From positions 1,308,316 to 1,372,315 of the forward strand of contig NZ_KL407334.1 of the NCBI RefSeq assembly GCF_000706625.1: a stretch of 64,000 nucleotides of DNA, written 5' to 3'. Origin of the DNA: Bartonella koehlerae C-29. GTDB taxonomy: Bacteria > Pseudomonadota > Alphaproteobacteria > Rhizobiales > Rhizobiaceae. Each line of letters opens with the position of its first letter. Positions within the stretch are counted from its first letter, which is position 1. Of the stretch, positions 8,480-18,819 are shown one piece after another. The notes below the pieces were generated by a model that saw nothing but the letters and a program-made list of their open reading frames with translations, did no database searches and was not told the DNA's origin. The translations under genes and the position numbers were made by a program.

Positions 8480-11395
8480 ATGGCTCATCAAAAATACATC
8501 TCTATTCGCGGCGCACGTGAACATAACCTTAAAAACATTGATATAGACCTCCCTCGTGACAAACTGATTGTCATAACGGGACTTTCTGGATCAGGTAAAT
8601 CGTCTTTAGCTTTTGATACAATCTACGCTGAAGGTCAACGCCGCTATGTTGAAAGCCTTTCTGCTTATGCACGCCAATTTCTGGAAGTGATGCAAAAACC
8701 AGATGTCGACCGAATAGACGGACTTTCTCCTGCCATCTCCATTGAACAAAAAACAACCACCCGCAACCCCCGCTCAACGGTAGGAACCGTCACTGAAATC
8801 CACGATTATATGCGCCTTCTCTTTGCCCGTATCGGTATCCCTCATTCTCCTGCCACGGGACTTCCTATTAAAAGCCAAACTGTAAGCCAAATGGTTGATC
8901 AAATTATGGCCTTACCAGAAGATACGCGGATTTTTATTATGGCACCTCTCGTTCGAGGGAGAAAGGGAGAATATAAAAAAGAGTTAACGGAACTTTTAAA
9001 AAAAGGATTTCAACGTGCTAAAGTTGATGGAATTTTCTATGAAATTCCTGATATTCCATCTCTTAATAAAAAATATAAACATGACATAGATGTTGTGGTA
9101 GACCGCATTGTTGTACGAGGTGATATTGCCTCTCGCTTAGCTGATAGTATAGAAACCTGTTTACAGCTAGCAGATGGGATTACAGTTGTTGAAATGGCAG
9201 ACCAACCTTTAGCAAAAAAAGAAACCTCAAAAGAATCTGCTCATAAATCAAAAAATGAAACGCACAAACGGCTTATTTTTTCAGAAAAGTTTTCCTGCCC
9301 TATATCTGGATTTTCTATCCCTGAAATTGAACCACGGCTCTTTTCATTTAATAATCCTTTTGGGGCTTGCCCTACTTGCGATGGACTTGGCATAAAAAAA
9401 ACAATCGATCCTAAAAAAATAGTACCGAATCAAAATCTCATCTTAGAAGCTGGGGCAATTGCCCCTTGGTCGAATTCATCCTCAGCCTCTCATAGCCAAA
9501 TCTTAGAGGCACTAGGTAAAATTTATGGATTCAAACTCACGGATAAATGGAACACACTCTCAAATGAAGCGCAGCAAGCTATTCTCTATGGCATAAAAAG
9601 AAAGGAAATCTCCTTTGATAACAAAAATAATCCAAGCGCGTATAAAACGATCCTGTATTATGAAGGTGTTATCCCCAATATGGAACGACGATGGAAAGAA
9701 ACCGATTCTGCTTGGTCACGTGAAGAAATTGAGCAGTATATGTCTTCTTCGCTTTGTCCAGCCTGTCATGGTTATCGTTTAAAACCAGAAGCACTCGCTG
9801 TCAAAATCCACGGAAAGCATATTGGACAAATATCAGAACTTTCCATCTTAAAAGCAGATGATTGGTTTTCTAAAATTCATCAATATCTCACTGAAAAACA
9901 ACGGAGTATAGCATTCCGTATTTTAAAAGAAATTCGTGAACGCCTAGCTTTTCTAAATCATGTAGGACTTGAATATCTTAGCTTATCTCGAAATTCAGGC
10001 ACACTTTCAGGTGGAGAAAGCCAACGTATTCGATTAGCATCCCAGATTGGCTCTGGTCTCACAGGCGTCCTTTATATTTTAGATGAACCATCTATCGGTT
10101 TACACCAACGCGATAATGAACGCCTTTTGAAGATGCTACACCATCTACGTGATCTAGGCAACACAGTTATTGTTGTTGAACATGATGAAGACGCCATTCG
10201 CACAGCAGACCATGTGGTTGATATGGGGCCAGCAGCAGGTGTTCATGGTGGAGAAGTTATAGCGCAAGGTACACCGCAAGAAATTATAGAAAATCCTTTT
10301 TCTCTCACAGGGCAATATCTTTCAGGAAAAATGGTAGTTACCATACCTGCTCAACGACGCAAAATATCAAAATCAAAAACATTGAAAATAATTGGGGCCA
10401 AGGGCAATAATCTTAAAAACATCAGTGCTACCATCCCTCTTGGAACTTTCACGTGCATAACTGGCGTTTCAGGTGGAGGAAAATCAACATTCCTCATTGA
10501 AACTCTTTTCAAAGCTGCATCACATCATATCATGGGTACGCATCAAAGTCCCGCGATTTATGATAAAATTGAGGGATTCGAATTTCTTGATAAGGTCATT
10601 GATATCAATCAATCACCTATTGGAAGAACCCCGCGTTCTAATCCAGCCACCTATACAGGTGCATTTACCCCAATCCGTGAGTGGTTTGCCGAACTTCCAG
10701 AATCAAAAGCCCGTGGTTATCAAGCAGGGCGTTTTTCATTTAATGTTAAGGGAGGACGCTGCGAAGCATGTCAGGGGGATGGAGTGATCAAAATTGAAAT
10801 GCACTTTTTGCCTGATGTTTATGTTACCTGCGATGTATGCCAAGGAAAACGCTATAATCGAGAAACTCTAGAAATAACATTTAAAGGAAAATCGATCGCC
10901 GATATCTTGGACATGACAATCGAAAATGCAGAAGAATTTTTTCAAACTATTCCTACTATTCATAATAAACTGAAAACCCTCATGAAAGTTGGCCTCGGCT
11001 ATATTAAAGTAGGACAACAAGCGACAACACTTTCTGGTGGTGAAGCTCAACGTGTAAAACTTGCTAAAGAACTTTCACGCAAAACAACAGGTCGTACGCT
11101 TTACATTTTAGACGAACCAACAACAGGGTTGCATTTTCACGATATTTCTAAACTTCTTGAGGTCCTGCATGAGCTTGTTGATCAGGGAAATACAGTTGCC
11201 ATCATTGAACATAATCTTGAAGTTATAAAAACAGCTGACTGGATTATTGACTTAGGACCAGAAGGTGGAGATCGCGGTGGTGAAATCGTTGCGATTGGAC
11301 GACCTGAAGATATCATTAACGTTTCCGCTTCCTACACTGGAAAATTTCTGAAAGAAATTTTGCTACATCGACCTTTTGTAAACCCGAATTCTTAA
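8480..11395 (+). CDS. uvrA: Excinuclease ABC subunit A
   Basis: The damage-recognition ATPase of nucleotide excision repair; it loads UvrB. The 971-residue protein has two ABC modules: Walker [10 protein letters not shown] (34-42) and GVSGGGKST in the second half, signatures LSGGESQR and LSGGEAQR, and Walker B motifs ending LDEPSIGL and LDEPTTGL. The C-terminal zinc module has CEACQGDG and CDVCQGKR. In the first zinc module the usual CPxC reads CPIS, which I recall as a common alphaproteobacterial variant. It is divergent from ssb, and 341 bases separate them. The ATG at 8480 follows an AAGGAT site. Confidence 0.97.
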   Translation: MAHQKYISIRGAREHNLKNIDIDLPRDKLIVITGLSGSGKSSLAFDTIYAEGQRRYVESLSAYARQFLEVMQKPDVDRIDGLSPAISIEQKTTTRNPRSTVGTVTEIHDYMRLLFARIGIPHSPATGLPIKSQTVSQMVDQIMALPEDTRIFIMAPLVRGRKGEYKKELTELLKKGFQRAKVDGIFYEIPDIPSLNKKYKHDIDVVVDRIVVRGDIASRLADSIETCLQLADGITVVEMADQPLAKKETSKESAHKSKNETHKRLIFSEKFSCPISGFSIPEIEPRLFSFNNPFGACPTCDGLGIKKTIDPKKIVPNQNLILEAGAIAPWSNSSSASHSQILEALGKIYGFKLTDKWNTLSNEAQQAILYGIKRKEISFDNKNNPSAYKTILYYEGVIPNMERRWKETDSAWSREEIEQYMSSSLCPACHGYRLKPEALAVKIHGKHIGQISELSILKADDWFSKIHQYLTEKQRSIAFRILKEIRERLAFLNHVGLEYLSLSRNSGTLSGGESQRIRLASQIGSGLTGVLYILDEPSIGLHQRDNERLLKMLHHLRDLGNTVIVVEHDEDAIRTADHVVDMGPAAGVHGGEVIAQGTPQEIIENPFSLTGQYLSGKMVVTIPAQRRKISKSKTLKIIGAKGNNLKNISATIPLGTFTCITGVSGGGKSTFLIETLFKAASHHIMGTHQSPAIYDKIEGFEFLDKVIDINQSPIGRTPRSNPATYTGAFTPIREWFAELPESKARGYQAGRFSFNVKGGRCEACQGDGVIKIEMHFLPDVYVTCDVCQGKRYNRETLEITFKGKSIADILDMTIENAEEFFQTIPTIHNKLKTLMKVGLGYIKVGQQATTLSGGEAQRVKLAKELSRKTTGRTLYILDEPTTGLHFHDISKLLEVLHELVDQGNTVAIIEHNLEVIKTADWIIDLGPEGGDRGGEIVAIGRPEDIINVSASYTGKFLKEILLHRPFVNPNS

Positions 11396-11566
11396 AAAGT
11401 CTGCAAATTATGAAATATATTAAGAGAACAGTAAAAAATAAAACAAAATATTTTTTATTTTACCATTTTGATTCTTTACAATCCCCAAAGCGTTTTCCTA
11501 TAAAATAACAGCATTTCACTCTATGTTGTAAAGGAATCTTTCTTACCAAAATATACCATGACATAA

Positions 11567-12010
<444 letters not shown>

Positions 12011-12067
12011 CAGCTACAAAATTTTTCACTTTATTTTATCTACCTCAGTCCAATAAGGAAATGGAAT

Positions 12068-13477
12068 ATGATAACCGCATCAGATATTCTTAAACGAATT
12101 GCAGACAATGATATCCGTTTTATTGATTTACGCTTTACCGATCCACGAGGGAAGTTGCATCACATCACAATAGATACTGCAGAAATCAGCGAGAATACAT
12201 TTAGCGATGGTGTTATGTTTGACGGTTCTTCAATTTCCGGATGGAAAACAATTCATGAATCTGACATGGTTTTGATGCCAGATCCAGAAACAGCCCATAT
12301 TGATCCTTTTTTTGCCCAATCAACTTTGGTCATATTTTGTGATGTGCTCGATCCTGTTTCTGGAGAGTTTTATCGAAGAGATCCTCGTTCTATTGCCAAA
12401 AGAGCTGAAGTTTATATGAAATCTTTGGGAATTGGAGATACGATCAATGTAGGTCCAGAAGCAGAATTTTTTATCTTTGATGATGTACGCTATAAAACTG
12501 ACCCTTACAATACAGGATTTAAACTTGATTCAAGTGAACTTCCATCAAATGATAATACGGAATATGAAACGGGCAATCTTGGTCATCGCCCACGAATGAA
12601 AGGAGGCTATCTTCCAGTTCCTCCCGTTGATTCCTGCCAAGATATGCGTTCTGAAATGCTTACAATACTCAAAGATATGGATATCCGCGTTGAGAAGCAT
12701 CATCACGAAGTGGCAGCAGGGCAGCATGAACTGGGTATTCGCTTTGATACTCTTGTTCGGGAAGCTGATAAGGTGCAAATTTTTAAATATGTTGTGCATC
12801 AAATAGCAAACAGCTATGGAAAAACAGCAACTTTTATGCCAAAACCGGTTTTTGGTGATAACGGCTCAGGTATGCATGTTCACATGTCCATTTGGAAAGA
12901 TGGTAAACCAGTTTTTGCCGGAAATGAATATGCTGGACTGTCAGAAACCTGCTTATTCTTTATCGGCGGTATCATTAAGCATGCAAAAGCAATTAACGCC
13001 TTCACCAATCCATCTACAAACTCCTATAAGCGTTTGGTTCCCGGTTATGAAGCTCCCGTTCTTCTTGCTTATTCTGTACGTAATCGTTCTGCATCTTGCC
13101 GTATTCCAATGACTCCTTCGCCAAATTCAAAACGCGTAGAAGTTCGTTTTCCAGATCCAACAGCAAATCCTTATTTGGCATTTGCAGCACTCTTAATGGC
13201 TGGTCTTGATGGCATCAAAAACAAGATTCATCCTGGACATGCTATGGATAAAGATCTTTACGATCTTCCCCTAAAAGAGCTCAAAGACATTCCCACGGTC
13301 TCAGGAAATCTGCGTGAGGCACTTGAAGCACTTGATAAAGACCGTAGTTTCCTTAAAGCTGGCGACGTTTTTGATGATGATCAGATTAATTCTTTCATTC
13401 AAGTAAAAATGCAAGAAGTTTTACGTTACGAAACAACTCCACATCCCGTAGAATTCGATATGTACTATTCTGTTTAA
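12068..13477 (+). CDS. glnA: Glutamine synthetase type I
   Basis: Makes glutamine from glutamate, ammonia and ATP as a dodecamer. The 469-residue length is typical of GSI-beta. Motifs seen are FDGSSISGW near residue 54, GPEAEFF, the [11 protein letters not shown] metal-binding segment, [23 protein letters not shown] and [15 protein letters not shown]. The adenylylation Tyr is residue 398 (DKDLYDLPL), so GlnE control is possible. It follows glnB closely and the two are probably co-transcribed. A hairpin at 13501-13527 may end the unit. Confidence 0.97.
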   Translation: MITASDILKRIADNDIRFIDLRFTDPRGKLHHITIDTAEISENTFSDGVMFDGSSISGWKTIHESDMVLMPDPETAHIDPFFAQSTLVIFCDVLDPVSGEFYRRDPRSIAKRAEVYMKSLGIGDTINVGPEAEFFIFDDVRYKTDPYNTGFKLDSSELPSNDNTEYETGNLGHRPRMKGGYLPVPPVDSCQDMRSEMLTILKDMDIRVEKHHHEVAAGQHELGIRFDTLVREADKVQIFKYVVHQIANSYGKTATFMPKPVFGDNGSGMHVHMSIWKDGKPVFAGNEYAGLSETCLFFIGGIIKHAKAINAFTNPSTNSYKRLVPGYEAPVLLAYSVRNRSASCRIPMTPSPNSKRVEVRFPDPTANPYLAFAALLMAGLDGIKNKIHPGHAMDKDLYDLPLKELKDIPTVSGNLREALEALDKDRSFLKAGDVFDDDQINSFIQVKMQEVLRYETTPHPVEFDMYYSV

Positions 13478-13500
13478 ATAATAGTCATTCTCTTTGATTT

Positions 13501-13527
13501 AAAAATGGAATTTAAATCTCCATTTTT
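13501..13527 (+). terminator. Possible rho-independent terminator after glnA
   Basis: AAAAATGGA (13501-13509) pairs with TCCATTTTT (13519-13527) around a 9-base loop, 23 bases after the glnA stop. The stem is AT-rich, so it is probably weak. Confidence 0.45.
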
Positions 13528-13628
13528 GTGGATAATCTTCTATTCAAAGAGCACAAATGGCTTTTTGCTTATGTACTTTTACTTTATAAGTTTAGTTGAA
13601 TCTCTTCAAATCAATTATAAGGTTTCCA

Positions 13629-14174
13629 ATGCTGCGAATTTGTCATCTTTTTCCTATTCTCTTATGCATTGCCTTTATTATCTCAATAACTCAAGCTTAT
13701 ACAATTACAAGTCCAAAACTTACAACCTTTGAAAAAGCAGCATCTGCGTACAGTAAAGCGCTTCAAAATGCCGACGCAAATGCCATTTTAAATGCTATTC
13801 CTCCCCAAATCATCAACAGCTTAATAGCCAAAAAAAATCTCAATAAATCACAATTCCAACAAATCATGAAAAGCCAAATACAACGATTGGCAGAAAATTA
13901 TAAGATTGAGAGTATACAAATCAATCAAAAGAAAAAACGTGAAGGCACACTTGATAATGGTATCCCTTATTTCGTTATACCTGTGAATTTTATAACCACA
14001 ACAAATTCTGGAAAAAAGCGTTCTATTCAAACTGAAGTTATTGCTCTTTTTTCCGATAACCAATGGTATTTTATCCGTGGTAATGACGAAGCAATCTTAA
14101 ACATAACCAATGACGCATTTCCTGGACTTGAGAAAATAAAAATCAACCCTCAAAAAATCACAAAAATAATGTAA
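13629..14174 (+). CDS. Small exported protein of unknown function
   Basis: A 181-residue protein. The ATG at 13629 has an AAGG site; a TTG 11 codons upstream is less likely. Residues 1-24 form a signal peptide (MLRICHLFPILLCIAFIIS, then a likely cut near TQA). The mature part is mostly polar and Lys/Asn/Gln-rich. It starts with an alpha-helical, Ala-rich stretch (KAASAYSKALQNADANAI) and ends with a beta-rich half containing SIQTEVIALFSDNQWYFIRG. That layout resembles small periplasmic NTF2-like proteins, but I cannot assign a family. It follows glnA in the same direction by 151 bases, beyond a possible terminator. Confidence 0.75.
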   Translation: MLRICHLFPILLCIAFIISITQAYTITSPKLTTFEKAASAYSKALQNADANAILNAIPPQIINSLIAKKNLNKSQFQQIMKSQIQRLAENYKIESIQINQKKKREGTLDNGIPYFVIPVNFITTTNSGKKRSIQTEVIALFSDNQWYFIRGNDEAILNITNDAFPGLEKIKINPQKITKIM

Positions 14175-14219
14175 TGTTTTGAGAATAAGTGCGTGAGCAG
14201 AATCTGCAAGGAATTTGAC

Positions 14220-15002
14220 CTATAAGCAAGTTGTAATGATTGTTCCTGCTGCATCAAATTCACTTTTCTTATGAGAACATCGCACTAGCTTTTGCTCATC
14301 GATTCCCCATTGTTCCATCATCCAATTTTCATCCAAATGCGCAATTTTCCAAGCATGATCTAAATCGATTTTTCCCTCAGAAACAGCAAGAGCAATGAGA
14401 GTTGATCCCGTTAAGGTGGTCATCGTATGCAGTGCGGCGAGCATATAAGGAGACTCAACTTTACGTAAATAATTGCTTACCGCTTGAATAGCTTCGCGTG
14501 ATTGTTCAATATGCATAAGCCCTTCTGTTACATGAAAACGGGCACCCAATTTTTCTTCTGCCCAATCCAATAAAGGATCCCACTGTTCACATTGTCGCTG
14601 TACCAACTCTTTTGGTGTTTGTGCGCGATAAAAAATCATATCACATGCAACAAAACGCAATAAATCTTCAAATACAGCCTGCACATTATCAGCTATGCCA
14701 TCAATAACGGTATTCACAAGACGCGTCATTGGCATTTTTGCTGGATCAATAACTTGCTTCTGGTTTTCAAATTCCTTTGCTACAAATACAGCAAACACTT
14801 TTGTTGGCAGGAAAAAATGGCGCTTTGCCGGCGTTTTAACAGGATATCCATCCAATAATACAGAAAATCCTTCCTCTTCACATAAAATTTTTACTTCCTT
14901 ATAAAATCGTTTAGGGGACATCTGGCATGAAAGATTTTGAATCCTCTGAACAGAATCCTTTTTATTCAATGGTCTATCAAAATGATTCAAAATTTCACGC
15001 AT
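14220..15002 (-). CDS. ATP12-family F1-ATPase assembly chaperone
   Basis: The ATP12 family, shared by mitochondria and alphaproteobacteria, binds the F1 alpha subunit and helps assemble ATP synthase. This 260-residue protein shows KRFYKEVKI and LDGYPVKTPAKRHFFLPT in the N-terminal barrel. In the helical part are KMPMTRLVNTVIDGI and WDPLLDWAEEKLGARF, followed by LTGSTLIALAVSEGKID near the C-terminus. The ATG at 15000-15002 has an AGAGGT site. Its stop is 46 bases from the convergent exported-protein gene. The bacterial role is inferred from the eukaryotic homologue. Confidence 0.9.
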   Translation of the reverse strand: MREILNHFDRPLNKKDSVQRIQNLSCQMSPKRFYKEVKILCEEEGFSVLLDGYPVKTPAKRHFFLPTKVFAVFVAKEFENQKQVIDPAKMPMTRLVNTVIDGIADNVQAVFEDLLRFVACDMIFYRAQTPKELVQRQCEQWDPLLDWAEEKLGARFHVTEGLMHIEQSREAIQAVSNYLRKVESPYMLAALHTMTTLTGSTLIALAVSEGKIDLDHAWKIAHLDENWMMEQWGIDEQKLVRCSHKKSEFDAAGTIITTCL

Positions 15003-15744
15003 ATTGTTTTACCTCTGATATTTTCAAAAAACCGACTGGTTTTTCAAGGTTCTGTCTATCTCATAAGGTTTAAGTTGATCTCCATTCCCTCCCCCAAAAA
15101 GGGAAAAGATCTTACTAGCCCAATCTAATTGAAGACTATATTCATGTCTATTTTACAAATAAGACAACAGTGTTGCCTTGTTTCTACATTCAGAAGCAAC
15201 TGTTAGAATAATTTTTCAAAGGATTCGTCTTGATTTAAAAACTGAATGTATTGAATTTGATGACGAAAGTGATCACGTTCACCTTCTTATTAACTATCAG
15301 TCTAAAGTAGCAATATTTACACTCGTTAACAACTAAAAAATGTCTCTAGAAAAATGTTAAAGTGGAAAAAATCACTTATCACTCAAAAAAGTTATGGGGC
15401 AATAACCTTTAATCAACACCCTATTTTACTAACAGCTATGATGGCACACCAATTGACATTATTCGCCAATATACCCTGACAGCAGAAACTTGATGTACGA
15501 AATTTATATATCCTATATCCACCTAAACAACGATATTTGACAGTATATAAGGACAAAAAAAACCGTAGAAAGAAAACGTGTAAATGATATCCGCAAATTC
15601 ATCACTAAAAACATAATTTTTCCATAACGATTACTTATCAAGAGTCCTCTTTATAACAAATGATATAGGTAAACATCTTATCAAATTTAAAAAAACTGCA
15701 CAAATTAAACAAAAGAACCTACAAAAATCCTTCTTTTATCCTGC
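15003..15744. other. Spacer holding a dead insertion sequence
   Basis: About 740 bases between two minus-strand genes. The middle contains the TnpA remnant (15160-15493). I see no readable gene in the flanks (15003-15159 and 15494-15744), only AT-rich sequence. These probably hold the eroded ends of the element and the rluC 3' region. Confidence 0.6.
15160..15493 (+). pseudogene. tnpA: IS200/IS605-type TnpA transposase remnant
   Basis: Three frames carry consecutive pieces of a Y1 (HUH) transposase. ATVRIIFQRIRLDLK, then CIEFDDESDHVHLLINYQSK (15247-15306), holds the HVH catalytic pair, and the frame stops at 15334-15336. The next frame continues LKNVSRKMLKWKK. A third frame ends SYDGTPIDIIRQYTLTAET (stop 15491-15493), matching the family's SYF..S.GGAP...I.QYI tail. 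The order matches TnpA of IS200/IS605 elements, but at least two frameshifts and a damaged N-terminus make it inactive. I saw no clear terminal hairpins and no TnpB. Confidence 0.85.
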
Positions 15745-16728
15745 CTATTCTGTTTCACCATCATTCTCATTAAAAGCCAAAAGATTAAAGCTTTGTACCA
15801 TATGAAGCGGTAAAGGCGCAACAATATCCAATATCCCCCCTGAAGGATGGGGAATACGAATCCGACGTGCATGAAGATGAAGGCGATTTTGAATTCCTCC
15901 CGGCAACGTCCAATTACTATCAGAACAAAAATATTTCGCATCACCGATAATAGGATGATCCATATGAGCGGCGTGTACACGTAGCTGGTGTGTTCTCCCC
16001 GTATAAGGTTCCATTTCAAGCCACGAAAGAGCTCTCCCTCGCGTATCTACAACGCGATAATAGGAAACTGCATGGTAAGAATCTGGCTCCCCATGTTCAC
16101 AAACCCGCATTTTATCAGCTTGTGTAGTGATATCCTTAACCATCCATGTTGAAATTTTATCTTGCTTTTTTTTAGGCACTCCCCGAACCAATGCCCAATA
16201 AGTCTTTTTCGTTTCCCGTGTTCTAAAAGCCGCCGTTAAAGCCTGTGCAGCCCCTCTTGAACGCGCAACAATCAGCACACCTGATGTCTCACGATCAAGG
16301 CGATGAACCAACCGTGGTTTTTCACCTTTTTTATTACGCCATACCTCAAGCATACTATCCACATGACGCGTTAAACCAGAGCCACCCTGTACAGCTAAAC
16401 CAGCTGGCTTGTTAAAAACAAAAACCTTTGGATCTTCATAGAGTAGCATTTTTTTCAAAATGACTCCACTATCCTGTCCCCGAAGTGTTTTATCAGTTAT
16501 AGAAAGGCTTCCCTTGTCATTAACAAGTAAAGGCGGTATGCGCACAACTTGTCCCATAAGAAGACGCGTATCAGCTTTAACACGCCCACCATCAATCCGT
16601 ATCTGGCCAGAACGTAATAATTTTTGCAAATGCCCAAATCCAAGTCCTGGATAACGCGCTTTAAACCAACGATCTAAGCGCATTCCGCTTTCATCTGCCT
16701 CAACCTTTTTTATTTCTACGCCTATCAT
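15745..16728 (-). CDS. rluC: RluC/RluD-family 23S rRNA pseudouridine synthase
   Basis: Converts specific uridines of 23S rRNA to pseudouridine. An S4-like RNA-binding domain lies at the N-terminus (GMRLDRWFKARYPG...LQKLLRSGQIRIDG). The catalytic domain follows with VHRLDRETSGVLIVARS, whose RLDRxTSG Asp is the nucleophile, and GRTHQLRVHAAHMDHPIIGD. The ATG at 16726-16728 has an AAGGGA site and gives 327 residues; an upstream in-frame start would add ten. The S4 domain and overall layout favour RluC over RluA, but the exact target uridines cannot be read from sequence. Confidence 0.9.
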   Translation of the reverse strand: MIGVEIKKVEADESGMRLDRWFKARYPGLGFGHLQKLLRSGQIRIDGGRVKADTRLLMGQVVRIPPLLVNDKGSLSITDKTLRGQDSGVILKKMLLYEDPKVFVFNKPAGLAVQGGSGLTRHVDSMLEVWRNKKGEKPRLVHRLDRETSGVLIVARSRGAAQALTAAFRTRETKKTYWALVRGVPKKKQDKISTWMVKDITTQADKMRVCEHGEPDSYHAVSYYRVVDTRGRALSWLEMEPYTGRTHQLRVHAAHMDHPIIGDAKYFCSDSNWTLPGGIQNRLHLHARRIRIPHPSGGILDIVAPLPLHMVQSFNLLAFNENDGETE

Positions 16729-16950
16729 GAAAGTTCCCTTGCCCAGTAATTTTATCAAATAATTTTATTGACCCACTTTGTATCCTATCTTTATAAATAC
16801 GAAAATCTATATTTTATAGGATTATTTTTATCACACCATATTACAATCAGTATCCAAAATTGCATTTTCTTACTATTTAAATTTTATTAACTCAAAACCT
16901 AGCAACAATCGTATTTTAATACTTGCAACAGCTAGTGGAGATGATCACCT

Positions 16951-18738
16951 GTGGCCCTATTCAAAACCTATGCACGTGTCCTCACTTATCTAAATAAAGA
17001 AAAAAATGCATCTCTTTTAATTTGTTCTGCTAATATTATGTTGGCTATCATCACCATTGCAGAACCTATTTTATTTGGACACGTCATTGACTCCATTGCA
17101 GAAAAATCAGCTATTATCCCAACTCTTACGATTTGGGTATGTTTTGGTATTTCCCATATTCTTGCTTACGTGCTGATTGCTCGGGGTGCTGACCATTTAG
17201 TACACAGACGTCGTCTAGCCGTTCTAACAGAATCTTTCGAACGTATCATTGCTATGCCGTTAATCTGGCATCAACAGCGTGGAACATCTAATGCTCTCCA
17301 TACACTTTTACGCGCCGTAGACTCTATGGCAACCATATGGCTTGATTTTATGCGTCAACATCTCTCAACTCTTGTTGCATTATTCGTTCTCATCCCTATA
17401 GCTTTTAACATGAATTGGCGTCTTTCAATAGTCTTGGTTGTTCTTGCCATCATCTATGTATTAATTGCGCGTTTACTAATGCGCAAAACAAAAGATGGTC
17501 AAGCCGCTGTAGAATGCTATCATCATAACCTCTTCCAACATGTCAGTGATTCAATCTCTAACGTTTCAATTGTACAAAGCTATAACCGAATAAAGGAAGA
17601 AACTTCCATATTACATCAGCATACAAATGATCTTCTTAAAGCACAAAACCCTGTTCTCAATTGGTGGGCACTCGCCAGTGGTTTAAATCGAATGGCTTCA
17701 ACTATTTCAATAGTTTGTGTTCTTCTACTTGGAGCTTTTTTTGTAGCGAAAGGCCAATTACGTGTAGGTGAAGTTGTTGCTTTTGTAGGATTTGCACAAT
17801 TAATGATTAGCCGTCTCGATCAAATGAGCAGTTTCATTAATTTAGCCATATCATTACAAGCAAAACTGCAAGAATTCTTTGCAATGGAAGATTCAACCTT
17901 TCAAAGCAAAGAACCTGAAAAGCTTCCTTCTCTGCAAAATGTTAAGGGTGCAATACAATTCCATCACGTGACCTATAAATTTCCAAATTCCTCTCAAGGT
18001 GTTTTTGATATTTCCTTTGAAGTTAAAACAGGACAAACTGTTGCGATTGTAGGACCAACAGGTGCTGGTAAAACAACATTAATTAATTTATTACAGCGCA
18101 TATATGATCCTACATTTGGACATATTTCCATTGACGGAATAAATATATGCTCCATTAATCGTGAATCCTTACGCAAATCTCTAGCAACAGTATTTCAAGA
18201 TACTGGTCTTTTCAATCGTACTATTCATGACAACATTTTGATAGGGAGAACGACCGCAACGGATGAAGAACTCTATGAAGCGGCAAAAATAGCAGCTGCC
18301 CACGATTTTATTTTGAAAAAAAACAATTGTTATAATACAATGATTGGTGAACGGGGGTCTCAACTGTCCGGCGGAGAGAAACAACGACTAGCAATTGCAC
18401 GCGCTGTTTTAAAAAATGCACCCATTCTTATTCTAGACGAAGCAACAAGTGCCCTTGATGTCGAAACAGAAGCACGCGTTAAAGATGCCCTTGATCGCAT
18501 AAGTCATAACCGCACCACTTTTATTATAGCACATCGTCTTTCAACAGTACGAAATGCTGATCTTGTGCTTTTTCTAGAACAAGGTTACTTAATTGAAAAA
18601 GGAAGCTTTCAAGAATTAATCGATAAAGGCGGACGCTTCTATAAACTATTAAAAGCTGGTGGTTTGACAATTAATCAATCAGCGATAAAAGGAGAAGACG
18701 AAAATGTATTTCATTTGCATGAAGCCATAGCATCATAA
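16951..18738 (+). CDS. ndvA: Cyclic beta-(1,2)-glucan exporter, ABC permease-ATPase
   Basis: NdvA/ChvA exports cyclic beta-1,2-glucan to the periplasm and is important for host interaction in Rhizobiales. This half-transporter of 595 residues has an N-terminal six-helix membrane domain (about 1-300) and a C-terminal ATPase: Walker A VGPTGAGKTT near 366-375, Q-loop VFQDTGLF, signature QLSGGEKQR near 471, Walker B ILILDEATSALD and the switch His in IIAHRLSTVRNADL. It starts with GTG at 16951 after a GGAG site. It stands alone, divergent from rluC. The glucan synthase NdvB is not in this window, so the substrate is inferred from the family. Confidence 0.93.
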   Translation: MALFKTYARVLTYLNKEKNASLLICSANIMLAIITIAEPILFGHVIDSIAEKSAIIPTLTIWVCFGISHILAYVLIARGADHLVHRRRLAVLTESFERIIAMPLIWHQQRGTSNALHTLLRAVDSMATIWLDFMRQHLSTLVALFVLIPIAFNMNWRLSIVLVVLAIIYVLIARLLMRKTKDGQAAVECYHHNLFQHVSDSISNVSIVQSYNRIKEETSILHQHTNDLLKAQNPVLNWWALASGLNRMASTISIVCVLLLGAFFVAKGQLRVGEVVAFVGFAQLMISRLDQMSSFINLAISLQAKLQEFFAMEDSTFQSKEPEKLPSLQNVKGAIQFHHVTYKFPNSSQGVFDISFEVKTGQTVAIVGPTGAGKTTLINLLQRIYDPTFGHISIDGINICSINRESLRKSLATVFQDTGLFNRTIHDNILIGRTTATDEELYEAAKIAAAHDFILKKNNCYNTMIGERGSQLSGGEKQRLAIARAVLKNAPILILDEATSALDVETEARVKDALDRISHNRTTFIIAHRLSTVRNADLVLFLEQGYLIEKGSFQELIDKGGRFYKLLKAGGLTINQSAIKGEDENVFHLHEAIAS

Positions 18739-18819
18739 AATAAGCTCTCCAGCTTTAAGGAAGAAGCGTATCTAAAGCACAACATCCTCTTAACAGATCG
18801 CAAAGCGAAACAACACAGA

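Noticed and set aside
13505-13732. 75-codon plus-strand frame after glnA
   Set aside because: It overlaps the exported-protein gene in another frame and lacks protein-like composition.
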